In this document: piece by piece, positions 37,005-45,980 of the stretch
Layout of the letters: each line of letters begins with the position of its first letter
How positions within the stretch are numbered: the first letter of the stretch is position 1
Assembly: GCF_042427745.1 (NCBI RefSeq)
Contig: NZ_JBHMFA010000006.1
DNA: 64,000 nucleotides
Source of the DNA: Algibacter miyuki
GTDB lineage: Bacteria; Bacteroidota; Bacteroidia; Flavobacteriales; Flavobacteriaceae
Direction: 5' to 3' (one strand)
Translations under genes and position numbers: made by a program
The notes under the pieces: model-generated
What the model was told of the DNA's origin: nothing
Database searches by the model: none
The model's input: only the letters and a program-made list of their open reading frames with translations

Positions 37005-37403
37005 ATGAAACACCTAGTAAAAATACCTATTGGAGTAATACATATTTATGAAAACTATGTGGTTTCTATTATTAATGAAGGCGAAACGGTAACCGTAAAA
37101 TCCAATGATGCTCTAGCCGAAATAGCTAATACTTATTTCAAATCGAGGCCTTTTATTTACATAGCCAACAGAATAAATTCATATGCAGTTGATCCGCGAG
37201 TTTACAAAAAAACATCATTAATTAATAATCTTATAGGCTTTGCTGTAGTTTCAGAAAACCTCGTTGCTTTGAGTAATGCTAAAATTGAAAAACTTTTTTT
37301 CAGCAGACCTTTTGAATCATTCACAACAATGGAAGATGCTGTAAATTGGTCTAACCTAATTGTAAGTCAAAATAACTCCAACTTAGACATCCTGGATGTC
37401 TAA
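37005..37403 (+). CDS. Hypothetical protein, possible STAS/SEC14-like fold
   Basis: A 132-residue soluble protein of unknown function. Its pattern of alternating strands and helices with FIYIANRINSYAVDPRVYK resembles small STAS/SEC14-like proteins found in flavobacteria. It has no signal peptide or catalytic motif. It starts 27 nt after the clpC terminator, so it probably has its own transcript. It is convergent with the second Lrp gene. Confidence 0.6.
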   Translation: MKHLVKIPIGVIHIYENYVVSIINEGETVTVKSNDALAEIANTYFKSRPFIYIANRINSYAVDPRVYKKTSLINNLIGFAVVSENLVALSNAKIEKLFFSRPFESFTTMEDAVNWSNLIVSQNNSNLDILDV

Positions 37404-37432
37404 CCGTTTACCCTTTATTAAACCTGTTTGTT

Positions 37433-37918
37433 TTAAATAGGCACACAATACGAATTCTTAATTTCTCCCATTACAAATGTGCTTTGCGCACTACCAATAT
37501 TCTCCAAACTTCCTAAATTATTGAGTACAAAGTTTTGATATTCCTTCATGTCTTGCACCAAAATTTTCAACAAAAAGTCGTAATCTCCGGAAATATTATA
37601 ACACTCCACCACTTCATTCAACGACACAATATCCTTCACAAATTGATTACCAATAGCGCGTGTATGCTCTTTCAACGTAATATTACAAAATACCATTAAG
37701 CCTTTATTTAGTTTTTCAGCATCTAAAACAGCTACATAGTTTTTTATATATCCAGCCTTTTCAAGCTTTTTAACCCGTTCAAAAACTGGCGTGGTCGATA
37801 GGTTTACTTTTGCCGCCAATTCCTTTGTTGTTAAATTTGAATTAGCTTGCAACATTCTTAACAAACGAAAATCAATAGTATCTAAAGTTATGGCAGAATT
37901 ATTTTCTGATAAGCTCAT
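37433..37918 (-). CDS. Lrp/AsnC family transcriptional regulator
   Basis: A 161-residue Lrp/AsnC regulator: N-terminal HTH (LRMLQANSNLTTKELAAKVN, then STTPVFERVKKLEKAGYI) and a C-terminal RAM domain with YNISGDYDFLLKILV. It is divergent from metE across a 133-nt gap that contains an ATCTA-N6-TAGAT palindrome, so it is a good candidate regulator of metE and of its own gene. It differs in sequence from the Lrp gene at 15768. Confidence 0.92.
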   Translation of the reverse strand: MSLSENNSAITLDTIDFRLLRMLQANSNLTTKELAAKVNLSTTPVFERVKKLEKAGYIKNYVAVLDAEKLNKGLMVFCNITLKEHTRAIGNQFVKDIVSLNEVVECYNISGDYDFLLKILVQDMKEYQNFVLNNLGSLENIGSAQSTFVMGEIKNSYCVPI

Positions 37919-37974
37919 TATTTTCAGTAATTAAATAATATTATTCTTTTATTTTAATCAAAAATAGGTAATTC

Positions 37975-38025
37975 ATCTAAATATATAGATAAATTATACA
38001 CAAACATTCTACAATTGTAATTTTG
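37975..38025. promoter_or_regulatory. lrp-metE intergenic operator and metE -7 box
   Basis: ATCTA (37975-37979) and TAGAT (37986-37990) form an inverted repeat with a 6-nt spacer, a plausible Lrp-type site. TAATTTTG (38018-38025) is the metE -7 box, 26 nt before the start. No SAM or cobalamin riboswitch is apparent in the 133-nt gap. Confidence 0.5.
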
Positions 38026-38051
38026 AACAGCATTAAACACTGAACAAGATT

Positions 38052-40355
38052 ATGAAAACAACGCTTTTAGGACTTCCCAGAATTGGAAAACATCGCGAAC
38101 TTAAAAAAGCCTGTGAGGCATTTTGGTCTGGTAAAATAGACGAGGCCGCTTTAACAAACACAGCTACTGAATTAAAAAAACAAAATTGGTTACTTCAAAA
38201 AGACTTAGGTGTCGACGTTATTCCGTCTAATGATTTTTCGTTTTACGATCAAGTTTTAGACGCCTGCTTAACTTTTGGTTGCATCCCAAAACGTTACCAA
38301 TCCATAGAAAAGAGCAACTATTTAGAGTTGTATTTTGCTATGGCACGCGGACTTCAAAAAGATAATATCGATGTTACCGCCATGGAAATGACCAAATGGT
38401 TTGATACAAACTACCATTATATTGTTCCTGAATTTGAAAAAGGACAAACCTTTAGCTTCTTCTCTAAAAAAATTATTAAAGAATACCAGGAAGCGCTAAA
38501 CTTAGGGATAAAAACAAAGCCCGTTTTAATTGGTCCAGTAACATTTTTATTACAAGGAAAAGAAAAAGAAGATGGTTTTCACAGGCTTGATTTACTGGAT
38601 AATTTACTGCCCGTTTATTTTGAAATCATTGAAGCTTTAACACGTTTAGATGTTGAATACATCCAATTTGACGAACCATGCCTAGCACTTAACCTTTCGG
38701 AAAAAGAACAACTAGCAATTACAAAAACGTACCACGCTATTGCTAACAAATTTCCGAAGTTAAAAGTATTTCTAGCAAATTACTTCGATTGTTACGGTGA
38801 TAATTTAGATCTGGCATTACAATTACCAGTAGATACTTTGCATTTGGATTTAGTAAGATGCCCATCTCAATTAACCGATATTCTAGAATCTAAACACTAC
38901 AACCCGAAAACAAAATTATCTTTAGGTATTGTGGATGGCCGAAATATTTGGAAAAACGATTTCGAGAAGTCTTTAAAAATTATAGAAAAAGCACATACAA
39001 AAATAGCTTCGGAAAATTTATGGATTGCCCCATCCTGCTCCCTACTGCACACCCCATACGATTTAAATCTCGAAACCACTTTAAATCCCGAAATAAAACA
39101 ATGGCTTGCTTTTGCGCATCAAAAAATTGAAGAAATTATCGCGTTAAAAAATTTACTTTCAGATGAAAACGACGGGTATTTACATTTATATGAAGAGAAT
39201 AAATTAGCCAATATTAGAAGACGTAATTCTAAATTAATACACAACGATGCGGTAAAATCAAGAATTTCAAATTTGAAACCATCGGATAGTCAACGCAAAC
39301 ACCAATTCCCAATCCGTCAAGGCAAACAAAAGGAAGCCCTTCAACTTCCCTACTATCCAACAACCACTATCGGCTCTTTTCCGCAAACTAAAACTGTTCG
39401 AGGTTGGCGTTTAAAATTCAAAAAAGGACTTTTATCTCAACAAGAATACGATGTTTTAATTGCTAATGAAATAGAAGACTCTATCCGTTTTCAAGAAAAC
39501 ATTGGATTAGATGTTTTAGTCCATGGCGAATTTGAACGCAACGATATGGTAGAATATTTTGGAGAAAAACTAAATGGCTTTGCTTTTAGTAATTATGGAT
39601 GGGTGCAAAGTTATGGTAGCCGTTGTGTGAAACCTCCGATTTTATTTGGAGATGTGTCTCGCCCCCAACCGATGACAGTAAAATGGTCGGAATACGCACA
39701 ATCTTTAACCGATATTCCTGTAAAAGGCATGTTAACAGGACCGGTAACCATTCTACAATGGTCCTTTGTCCGAAACGATCAGCCCAGAGAAACCACCTGC
39801 AATCAAATTGCATTGGCCATTCGTGACGAAGTTGTTGATTTAGAAAACAGCGGATTAAAAATTATTCAAATTGATGAACCAGCTATTCGCGAAGGTTTAC
39901 CATTACGAGAAGAAGCATGGGCAAACTACCTGAATTGGGCTGTTAAAGCTTTTAGAATTTCAGCTAGCGGTGTTCAAGATGAAACGCAAATCCATACCCA
40001 TATGTGCTATTCTGAATTTAACGATATTATTGCTAGTATCGCTGCCATGGATGCCGATGTGATTACGATTGAAACCTCGCGTTCTGAAATGGAACTATTG
40101 GACGCTTTTGTTAATTTTAAATACCCTAATGAAATTGGACCAGGTGTTTATGATATTCATTCGCCACGTGTGCCTTCCTTAGAAGAAATTGAGCATTTAT
40201 TGGTAAAAGCAAAAAATGTATTACCAAAAGACCACATTTGGGTAAATCCGGATTGTGGTTTAAAAACCCGAGACTGGCCAGAAACTAAAGAAGCTTTAAA
40301 AAACTTAGTAAAAGCAGCTAAAAAACTTAGAGCACAAGAAGTGGAATTGGTTTAA
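38052..40355 (+). CDS. metE: Cobalamin-independent methionine synthase
   Basis: Transfers a methyl group from 5-methyltetrahydropteroyl-triglutamate to homocysteine to form methionine, without B12. The 767-residue length is typical. The N-terminus has GLPRIGKHRELKKACEAFW. The C-terminal domain has SFPQTKTVRGWRLKFKKG and the zinc ligands in IHTHMCYSEFND (His and Cys) and NPDCGLKTRDW (Cys). It is divergent from the Lrp gene. A terminator overlaps the end of the convergent MFS gene. Confidence 0.97.
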   Translation: MKTTLLGLPRIGKHRELKKACEAFWSGKIDEAALTNTATELKKQNWLLQKDLGVDVIPSNDFSFYDQVLDACLTFGCIPKRYQSIEKSNYLELYFAMARGLQKDNIDVTAMEMTKWFDTNYHYIVPEFEKGQTFSFFSKKIIKEYQEALNLGIKTKPVLIGPVTFLLQGKEKEDGFHRLDLLDNLLPVYFEIIEALTRLDVEYIQFDEPCLALNLSEKEQLAITKTYHAIANKFPKLKVFLANYFDCYGDNLDLALQLPVDTLHLDLVRCPSQLTDILESKHYNPKTKLSLGIVDGRNIWKNDFEKSLKIIEKAHTKIASENLWIAPSCSLLHTPYDLNLETTLNPEIKQWLAFAHQKIEEIIALKNLLSDENDGYLHLYEENKLANIRRRNSKLIHNDAVKSRISNLKPSDSQRKHQFPIRQGKQKEALQLPYYPTTTIGSFPQTKTVRGWRLKFKKGLLSQQEYDVLIANEIEDSIRFQENIGLDVLVHGEFERNDMVEYFGEKLNGFAFSNYGWVQSYGSRCVKPPILFGDVSRPQPMTVKWSEYAQSLTDIPVKGMLTGPVTILQWSFVRNDQPRETTCNQIALAIRDEVVDLENSGLKIIQIDEPAIREGLPLREEAWANYLNWAVKAFRISASGVQDETQIHTHMCYSEFNDIIASIAAMDADVITIETSRSEMELLDAFVNFKYPNEIGPGVYDIHSPRVPSLEEIEHLLVKAKNVLPKDHIWVNPDCGLKTRDWPETKEALKNLVKAAKKLRAQEVELV

Positions 40356-40386
40356 AACAAGACACGCCTCAAGTCTAAATTAAGGC

Positions 40387-40425
40387 TGCTTAGATTATTC
40401 TTTAATATTCTAAGCAGTCTTTTCT
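40387..40425 (+). terminator. metE terminator overlapping the MFS gene 3' end
   Basis: CTGCTTAGA pairs with TCTAAGCAG, followed by a U-rich TCTTTTCTTTTTC. The 3' arm contains the stop codon (complement of CTA at 40410-40412) of the convergent MFS gene. Confidence 0.75.
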
Positions 40426-41798
40426 TTTTCGTTTGGCACTCTAAATAATAAGATAATACCTCCAATAAAAAAGGCAACAAGTACTAAAATAGCATTACGC
40501 ATACCACCTGTTATTTGGTCGATAGTTGCAAAAATAACCATCCCAATTACAATCCCTATTTTTTCTGCAACATCATAAAAACTGAAATACGATGTGGTGT
40601 CTTCGGTTTCTGGTAAAAACTTAGAATAGGTAGAACGGCCTAGCGCCTGCACACCGCCCATAACTAAGCCCACAAAACCCGCTGCAATATAAAACTGTAT
40701 AGGTGTATGCATGGTGTAAGCATAAAAACAAAGCAAGCTCCATATAAAATTAACAGCTATTAATGTTTTTATATTTCCGTATTTAGCAGATGCTTTAGAT
40801 GTTAAATAAGCCCCCAAAATAGCCACAATTTGTATCACTAAAATACTTACTATTAATCCTAATGTTTTTTCGCTATCAGTGCCCCAAGAAATTTCTTCTT
40901 CACCAAAATAAACAGCCACCAACATAATAGTTTGTACCGCCATACTAAATACAAAAAAGGCTTGTAAGTAACGTTTTAACCTTAAATCTTGCTTCAATTG
41001 TTTCCAAACTAATCGTAATTCTTTTAAACCGTTAAAAACAATTGCTCGCGTTACCTTCTCTCCTGTTTTTGTTCCGTTAGGCAAATAATAAAAGGAATAC
41101 TGACTAAACAATGCCCACCAAATTCCAACGGTAATAAACGATATTTTCATGGCTTCAAACGAGGCCGCGTCTTTTGCTGTATCCATCGCTAATTGAATTT
41201 CAGCTTCAGTACCTGTATTTAATATGGTTTCAGAAATACTCAAATCAAATCCGAAAAACTGTGGAAACATCACCATCAATAAATTAAAAATCAACAACAG
41301 CACCGATCCAAAATACCCCATTGAAAACCCTTTAGCACTAATGCTGTCTTGTTGTTCAGGAAAAGCAATATCTGGCAAGTAGGAGTTGTAAAAAACCAAA
41401 CTCCCCCAATAGCCAATTAAACCCATAAAATAGAATAACAAACTAAGGTGTATATGCTCTAAACTAAACCAATACAAACCCACGCAACCTACGCTACCAA
41501 CGTAGCAGAAAAACTTTAAAAAATTCTTTTTATTCCCCACATAATCAGCTATTCCTGATAACACTGGAGATATAAAAGCGACCACCAAAAAAGTAAAAGC
41601 CGTAACATAGGTAATTAAAGCCGTGCTTTTAAAAACCGTACCAAAAGCTTCCACTGTTTTAATTTCTGAAAGAAACAGTGCAGAATAAAATATAGGAAAA
41701 ATAGAAGAGGCAATAGTTAGGGTGTAAACCGAATTTGCCCAGTCGTAAAACGCCCAAGCATTTAGAAGTTTTTTACTTCCTTTTTCAAGTTGATTCAT
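40410..41798 (-). CDS. MFS transporter, UMF1-like
   Basis: A 462-residue membrane protein with about 12 transmembrane helices, N-terminal AWAFYDWANSVYTLTIASSIFPIFYSAL, and later segments GGVQALGRSTYSKFLPET and FYDVAEKIG. These match the UMF1 (unknown major facilitator) family related to fungal Atg22. The substrate is unknown; amino acid efflux is one possibility by analogy. Its end overlaps the metE terminator. Confidence 0.85.
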   Translation of the reverse strand: MNQLEKGSKKLLNAWAFYDWANSVYTLTIASSIFPIFYSALFLSEIKTVEAFGTVFKSTALITYVTAFTFLVVAFISPVLSGIADYVGNKKNFLKFFCYVGSVGCVGLYWFSLEHIHLSLLFYFMGLIGYWGSLVFYNSYLPDIAFPEQQDSISAKGFSMGYFGSVLLLIFNLLMVMFPQFFGFDLSISETILNTGTEAEIQLAMDTAKDAASFEAMKISFITVGIWWALFSQYSFYYLPNGTKTGEKVTRAIVFNGLKELRLVWKQLKQDLRLKRYLQAFFVFSMAVQTIMLVAVYFGEEEISWGTDSEKTLGLIVSILVIQIVAILGAYLTSKASAKYGNIKTLIAVNFIWSLLCFYAYTMHTPIQFYIAAGFVGLVMGGVQALGRSTYSKFLPETEDTTSYFSFYDVAEKIGIVIGMVIFATIDQITGGMRNAILVLVAFFIGGIILLFRVPNEKEKTA

Positions 41799-41875
41799 AT
41801 TTTTAATTTGGCTGAAATAATAAAAGCTGCCTTTTATAAGCAGCTTCTAAAGTAAACAAATATTATCAATTGATG

Positions 41876-42697
41876 TTATAATGCTCTAAACGATGTAATA
41901 CCAAATTTAAGAGCTTCCTTTTTTGCATCAGGAGCCCATTGCGTTAAATTACTGATACGGGTATCGTTAGATGGGTGTGTACTCATAAATTCTGCAGGTG
42001 CACTACCGCCACTATTAGCTTTCATACGTTTCCATAATTCGGCAGCTTCATCAGGATTATATCCTGCAACAGCCATTAAATATAACCCAATTTTATCAGC
42101 TTCAGTTTCGTGGCTTCTACTAAAAGGTAACATCCCTAATACGTTTGAACCTACTCCATAATACTGGTTAAAAGCATTTCTAGATTGTTCATCTTTTATT
42201 GCTACATTTCCTGCAACCGCTAAACCTTGCTGCAAATAACCAGCACTCATACGTTGCTGTCCGTGGTTTGCTAAGGCATGCGCTACTTCGTGTCCCATAA
42301 TAGCAGCAACACCAGTTTCGTTGGCTGCAATTGGTAAAATACCTGTGTAAAACACAATTTTACCACCTGGCATACACCAAGCATTTACTGTTTCATCATT
42401 AACTAAATTGTATTCCCATTTATAATCGTTTAAATACCCAGCGTTTCCATTAGCTGTTAACCAACGTTCGGCAGCAACAGCAATGCGTTGCCCAACTCTA
42501 GTTATCATTTCGGCATCTTTTGTCCCGGTAACCACATTATTTTCTGTTAAAAACTCATCGTATTGAGCAAAAGCTGTTGGGAATAACTGCGCGTTAGATA
42601 CAAACGCCATTGTTTTTTTTCCTGTAAAAGGGTTTGTTGCACATGAAAAGACCACGGCGCAAATTCCTAAGGTTATTAATGTATTTTTTAATTTCAT
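41876..42697 (-). CDS. M48-family metalloprotease, lipoprotein
   Basis: A 273-residue protease of the periplasmic BepA/LoiP type. The signal peptide ends in a lipobox (VVFSC, Cys19). HEVAHALANHGQQR at 136-149 holds the two zinc His residues and the catalytic Glu; the third ligand is in SHETEADKIG near residue 197. It probably acts in envelope quality control. It is a single-gene transcript between convergent and divergent neighbours. Confidence 0.9.
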   Translation of the reverse strand: MKLKNTLITLGICAVVFSCATNPFTGKKTMAFVSNAQLFPTAFAQYDEFLTENNVVTGTKDAEMITRVGQRIAVAAERWLTANGNAGYLNDYKWEYNLVNDETVNAWCMPGGKIVFYTGILPIAANETGVAAIMGHEVAHALANHGQQRMSAGYLQQGLAVAGNVAIKDEQSRNAFNQYYGVGSNVLGMLPFSRSHETEADKIGLYLMAVAGYNPDEAAELWKRMKANSGGSAPAEFMSTHPSNDTRISNLTQWAPDAKKEALKFGITSFRAL

Positions 42698-43024
42698 TTT
42701 TTTAGGGTTTAGGTTGATTTTAGATACATCAAAAACGCATCTATATTAATATGACACTATTTATTTCATTTTGTCACATCCAAATTTAATAAACTTTAGA
42801 TAGAATAAAATAGCTTTTTCAATAAAGTTATCACTAATGTTTGATATCGGTGTGTTAGGTCATTACCACAAAAAACCTTGAACTAGCCTTAATTAGTTCT
42901 ATTTAAAAAGTAGTAATATTAGAAAGATGAAGCTGTAACACATCAAATCCTTTATAACATTTATTTAAGCGTATTTTATGTTATTTTTGAAGCCGTTGTA
43001 CGACCAATAAAAAAAATGTTTTAA
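42698..43024. promoter_or_regulatory. Intergenic region with msrB -7 box
   Basis: This 327-nt gap between the divergent M48 and msrB genes holds TATTTTTG (42982-42989), matching TAnnTTTG, 36 nt before msrB. I see no other gene, repeat or RNA in it. Confidence 0.4.
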
Positions 43025-43507
43025 ATGAAGAAATTTATAGTAGTCCTTACCGTATTTATAGCTTTTAGCTGCAATTCTATTGCGCAGAACAAAAAAACCA
43101 AAGCAAAAAAGACTTTTGAAGTCACTAAAACAACAGCAGAATGGAAAGACCAACTCACAGATAAAGAATTTTATGTGCTGCGTCAAGCCGGTACTGAACA
43201 TGCTTTTTCTAGTGATTTAAACAAAAATAATAGCGCAGGTGTTTATGTTTGTAAAGGTTGCGATACGCCTTTATTTAAAAGTGAGGATAAATTTGACTCC
43301 GGAACAGGATGGCCAAGTTTCGATAAATTTATAAAAGGAAATGTAGAACTTTCTACAGATTACGATTTAGGATATGCCAGAACTGAAGAACACTGTGCAA
43401 CTTGCGGTGGGCATTTAGGCCATGTATTTAATGATGGCCCCAAGAGCACCACCGGAGAACGCCATTGTATTAACGGTGTCTCTTTAAAATTTGTTCCGAA
43501 AAGCTAA
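43025..43507 (+). CDS. msrB: Peptide-methionine (R)-S-oxide reductase, exported
   Basis: Reduces methionine-R-sulfoxide in proteins. The 160-residue product has an N-terminal export signal with a possible lipobox (IAFSC, Cys16), zinc cysteines C76/C79 and C124/C127 (CKGC, CATC), GTGWPSF, and the catalytic Cys148 in GERHCINGVSL. The signal sequence means it repairs envelope proteins. It stands 71 nt before the DinB-like gene on the same strand. Confidence 0.93.
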   Translation: MKKFIVVLTVFIAFSCNSIAQNKKTKAKKTFEVTKTTAEWKDQLTDKEFYVLRQAGTEHAFSSDLNKNNSAGVYVCKGCDTPLFKSEDKFDSGTGWPSFDKFIKGNVELSTDYDLGYARTEEHCATCGGHLGHVFNDGPKSTTGERHCINGVSLKFVPKS

Positions 43508-43577
43508 TTTTAAAAAAAATTAAGTTGAAAATAAACATCGGTTTGGTGATTTAATTTTGATACTTTACTTTTAAAGC

Positions 43578-44105
43578 ATGGAAAGTTATTTAACAAGTGT
43601 TATTAAACAATTTGAACGTTATAAAAGTTTAGGAGATAAAACTCTTGAACAACTAACGTTTGATGATTTACAAAATGAAATAGCGAAAGACTCCAACTCT
43701 ATCGCTATTATGGTAAAACATTTATACGGAAATATGTTAAGCCGTTGGACTAACTTTTTAGATGAGGACGGCGAAAAACCGTCGCGCAATCGAGATCGTG
43801 AGTTTGATGACACTTATGAAACACGAGAACAAATTTTAGCCCACTGGAATGCGGGTTGGACTTGCTTATTCGATGCCTTAAACAATTTAACTTCGGAAGA
43901 TTTAGAACGCATTATTTATATTAGAAACGAAAGACACACGGTGGTCGAAGCCATTAACCGTCAGTTGGCGCATTATGCTTATCATGTTGGACAAATGGTG
44001 TTTTTAGGTAAAGTTTTTAAAGGAAACGATTGGCAAACATTGTCTATTGCTAGAGGTGCTTCTAAAAAATATAATGCTGAAAAGTTTAGTGAAGAAAAAA
44101 ATTAG
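43578..44105 (+). CDS. DinB/DUF1572 family protein
   Basis: A 175-residue four-helix-bundle protein of the DinB/YfiT superfamily (DUF1572 subgroup). MVKHLYGNMLSRWTNFLDEDGEKP carries the first conserved His (here split across residues 40-63), and the later QLAHYAYHVGQMVFLGKVF carries the second and third metal His. These proteins bind a divalent metal and some are thiol-dependent transferases; no specific function can be given. It is 71 nt downstream of msrB. Confidence 0.82.
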   Translation: MESYLTSVIKQFERYKSLGDKTLEQLTFDDLQNEIAKDSNSIAIMVKHLYGNMLSRWTNFLDEDGEKPSRNRDREFDDTYETREQILAHWNAGWTCLFDALNNLTSEDLERIIYIRNERHTVVEAINRQLAHYAYHVGQMVFLGKVFKGNDWQTLSIARGASKKYNAEKFSEEKN

Positions 44106-44130
44106 CCAACATTTTGCGAACGATTTGCTG

Positions 44131-44172
44131 TTGGCTGTTGGCTGTTGGTTGTTGGTTATTGGTTATTGGTTA
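44131..44172. repeat. Heptanucleotide tandem repeat TTGGYTR
   Basis: Six successive 7-nt units: TTGGCTG twice, TTGGTTG once, TTGGTTA three times, preceded by a degenerate TTTGCTG. It lies 25 nt past the DinB-like stop. The remainder of the 44106-44521 gap carries only structured element copy B. Confidence 0.9.
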
Positions 44173-44345
44173 TAAAAATAAAATTCTGAAATATCATTTC
44201 GACTTGAACAGTAATTACATTATACTTTTTAAGTTGAAAAAGGTTTACTCATATGTAATATCTTCTTATGTCGACATGACAAAAACCACTTAAAACATAA
44301 ACTTAGACTAAACTTATTTCTGAGAAATTGGCTATGCGGTTTCGG

Positions 44346-44507
44346 CCTGCGAGAAGGATTGATGCGGCATCCTTTTTTTGTGTTCCCTATTTTTATTGAT
44401 GTTTACTACTTTTACTATTAGATTAATCCTTATTTAATGGCTCATTTTTGGACACATAAAAAGATATAGCGGAAAGCCTGTTTGCCATTTTTTTTGGCAA
44501 CTCGCCC
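44346..44507. repeat. Structured intergenic element, copy B
   Basis: Read on the plus strand, GCGAG (44349-44353) pairs with CTCGC (44501-44505). AGG...TGC pairs with GCG...CCT across the internal loop ATTGA/GAAAG, as in copy A. TTTTTTTGTGT pairs with ACACATAAAAA, enclosing a roughly 70-nt variable insert. TTGCC pairs with GGCAA in a small hairpin near the end. Its right end is 14 nt from the ndh stop. GGAT...ATCC followed by seven T could also end plus-strand transcription. Confidence 0.65.
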
Positions 44508-44521
44508 AAAACAAACTTCTT

Positions 44522-45805
44522 TTAAGATTTAAACTTCTTTTTAAACGGACGAATTATTAATCTCGCTTCACGATCGAAACGAATATAATTGTACACCCAA
44601 TTTACGAAAACAACCATACGATTTCGGAAACCAATTAGAAAAAATAGATGGATAAACATCCAAACGTACCAAGCGAAAACGCCTTGAAATTTAATGTTTT
44701 TTAAATCGACTACAGCCTTGTTTCTTCCTACGGTTGCCATGGCGCCTTTGTCTTTATAAACAAAGGGTTTCATGGGTTTGTTTTCAATAAGTTTTAGAAT
44801 ATTATCGCCCAATTGCTGCCCCTGTTGTATGGCTGGTTGCGCCATCATGGGTAGTCCATTTGGAAAGTCTTCAGTCGCCATACAGGCAATATCGCCAATG
44901 GCAAAAATATGCTCGAATCCTTTTATTTGGTTATGGTTATTTACTAAAAGACGATTGCCACGGGTTATATATTCTTCGGCTTGAAGTCCTTTTATAGAAG
45001 CTCCTTGCACACCTGCTGCCCAAACTACGGTCGCGGTTTGGAAGGTTAAATCGGAGTTTGTGGTTACCGTTTTTCCATCGTAATTGGTAACGCGCACATT
45101 TTTCCAGACATGAACACCTAGTTTTTCAAGAAATTCTTCGGCTTTGGCTGATGCGTTTTCGCTCATCCCCTTTAAAATACAATCGCCAGACTGAATGATG
45201 TTTATTTGTGCCAAACGTGTATCTAGATCTGGATAATCTTTAGGTAGAATACCTTTTTTTATTTCAGCTAAAGCACCGGCAAGCTCCACACCTGTTGGCC
45301 CACCACCAACGATAACGAAATTCATTAATGCAATGCGCTCGTTTAAATCTGAGGTTAATAAGGCTTCTTCGAAATTTTCAAGAATTAAGCTTCGTAAATC
45401 TAAGGATTGCGGTATGGTTTTCATGGCCATACTGTGTTTTTCGATCTCAGAGTTCCCGAAGTAGTTGGTTTTAGAACCTGATGCGACAACCAAGTAATCG
45501 AATTTTAACTCGCCAATATTGGTTTTTATAGTGTTGCAAGTTGTATCTATTTCGTTAACTTCTGCCAACCTAAAATGGAAGTTTGGGAAATCTTTTAAAA
45601 TCTTCCGAATAGGATATGCAATCGAGTCTGGTTCCAGGCCACCTGTTGAAACTTGATACAATAAAGGTTGAAAAGTGTGGTAGTTATGTTTATCTAAAAG
45701 CACCACTTGCACCTCTTGTTTCGATAGTTTTTTAGCTAAGGCAACGCCTGCAAAACCGCCTCCAATGATTACAATGCGCGGGTAACTTATTTTAGGTATG
45801 TTCAT
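44522..45805 (-). CDS. Type II NADH:quinone dehydrogenase (NDH-2)
   Basis: A flavoprotein that transfers electrons from NADH to the quinone pool without proton pumping. It has the FAD motif RIVIIGGGFAGVALAKKL, the NAD motif FVIVGGGPTGVELAGALAE and C-terminal hydrophobic segments (FAWYVWMFIHLFFLIGFRNR) for membrane attachment. A TTG start at 45826 is possible in frame but lies inside the -7 box TACCTTTG, so the ATG at 45805 (MNIPKISYPRIVIIGG) is used. Length from that start is about 427 residues, normal for NDH-2. Confidence 0.9.
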   Translation of the reverse strand: MNIPKISYPRIVIIGGGFAGVALAKKLSKQEVQVVLLDKHNYHTFQPLLYQVSTGGLEPDSIAYPIRKILKDFPNFHFRLAEVNEIDTTCNTIKTNIGELKFDYLVVASGSKTNYFGNSEIEKHSMAMKTIPQSLDLRSLILENFEEALLTSDLNERIALMNFVIVGGGPTGVELAGALAEIKKGILPKDYPDLDTRLAQINIIQSGDCILKGMSENASAKAEEFLEKLGVHVWKNVRVTNYDGKTVTTNSDLTFQTATVVWAAGVQGASIKGLQAEEYITRGNRLLVNNHNQIKGFEHIFAIGDIACMATEDFPNGLPMMAQPAIQQGQQLGDNILKLIENKPMKPFVYKDKGAMATVGRNKAVVDLKNIKFQGVFAWYVWMFIHLFFLIGFRNRMVVFVNWVYNYIRFDREARLIIRPFKKKFKS

Positions 45806-45823
45806 AAATAATAACTTGGTGAA

Positions 45824-45831
45824 CAAAGGTA
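45824..45831 (-). promoter_or_regulatory. -7 box of the NDH-2 gene
   Basis: The minus strand reads TACCTTTG, matching TAnnTTTG, 18 nt before the ATG at 45805. It overlaps the in-frame TTG at 45826, which excludes that codon as the start. Confidence 0.55.
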
Positions 45832-45980
45832 GTAAAACAATGATTAATTTTCGTCTGGGTTGAAATTTGAAATTAATTAAAACTATTCTAAAAAAAACGT
45901 CGTATTTTTTTACGATTTAAGGGCTTGTTAATTCATTATTACAAATCGATTTTGTAAATTCGTATCCTAAAATTTAACAA

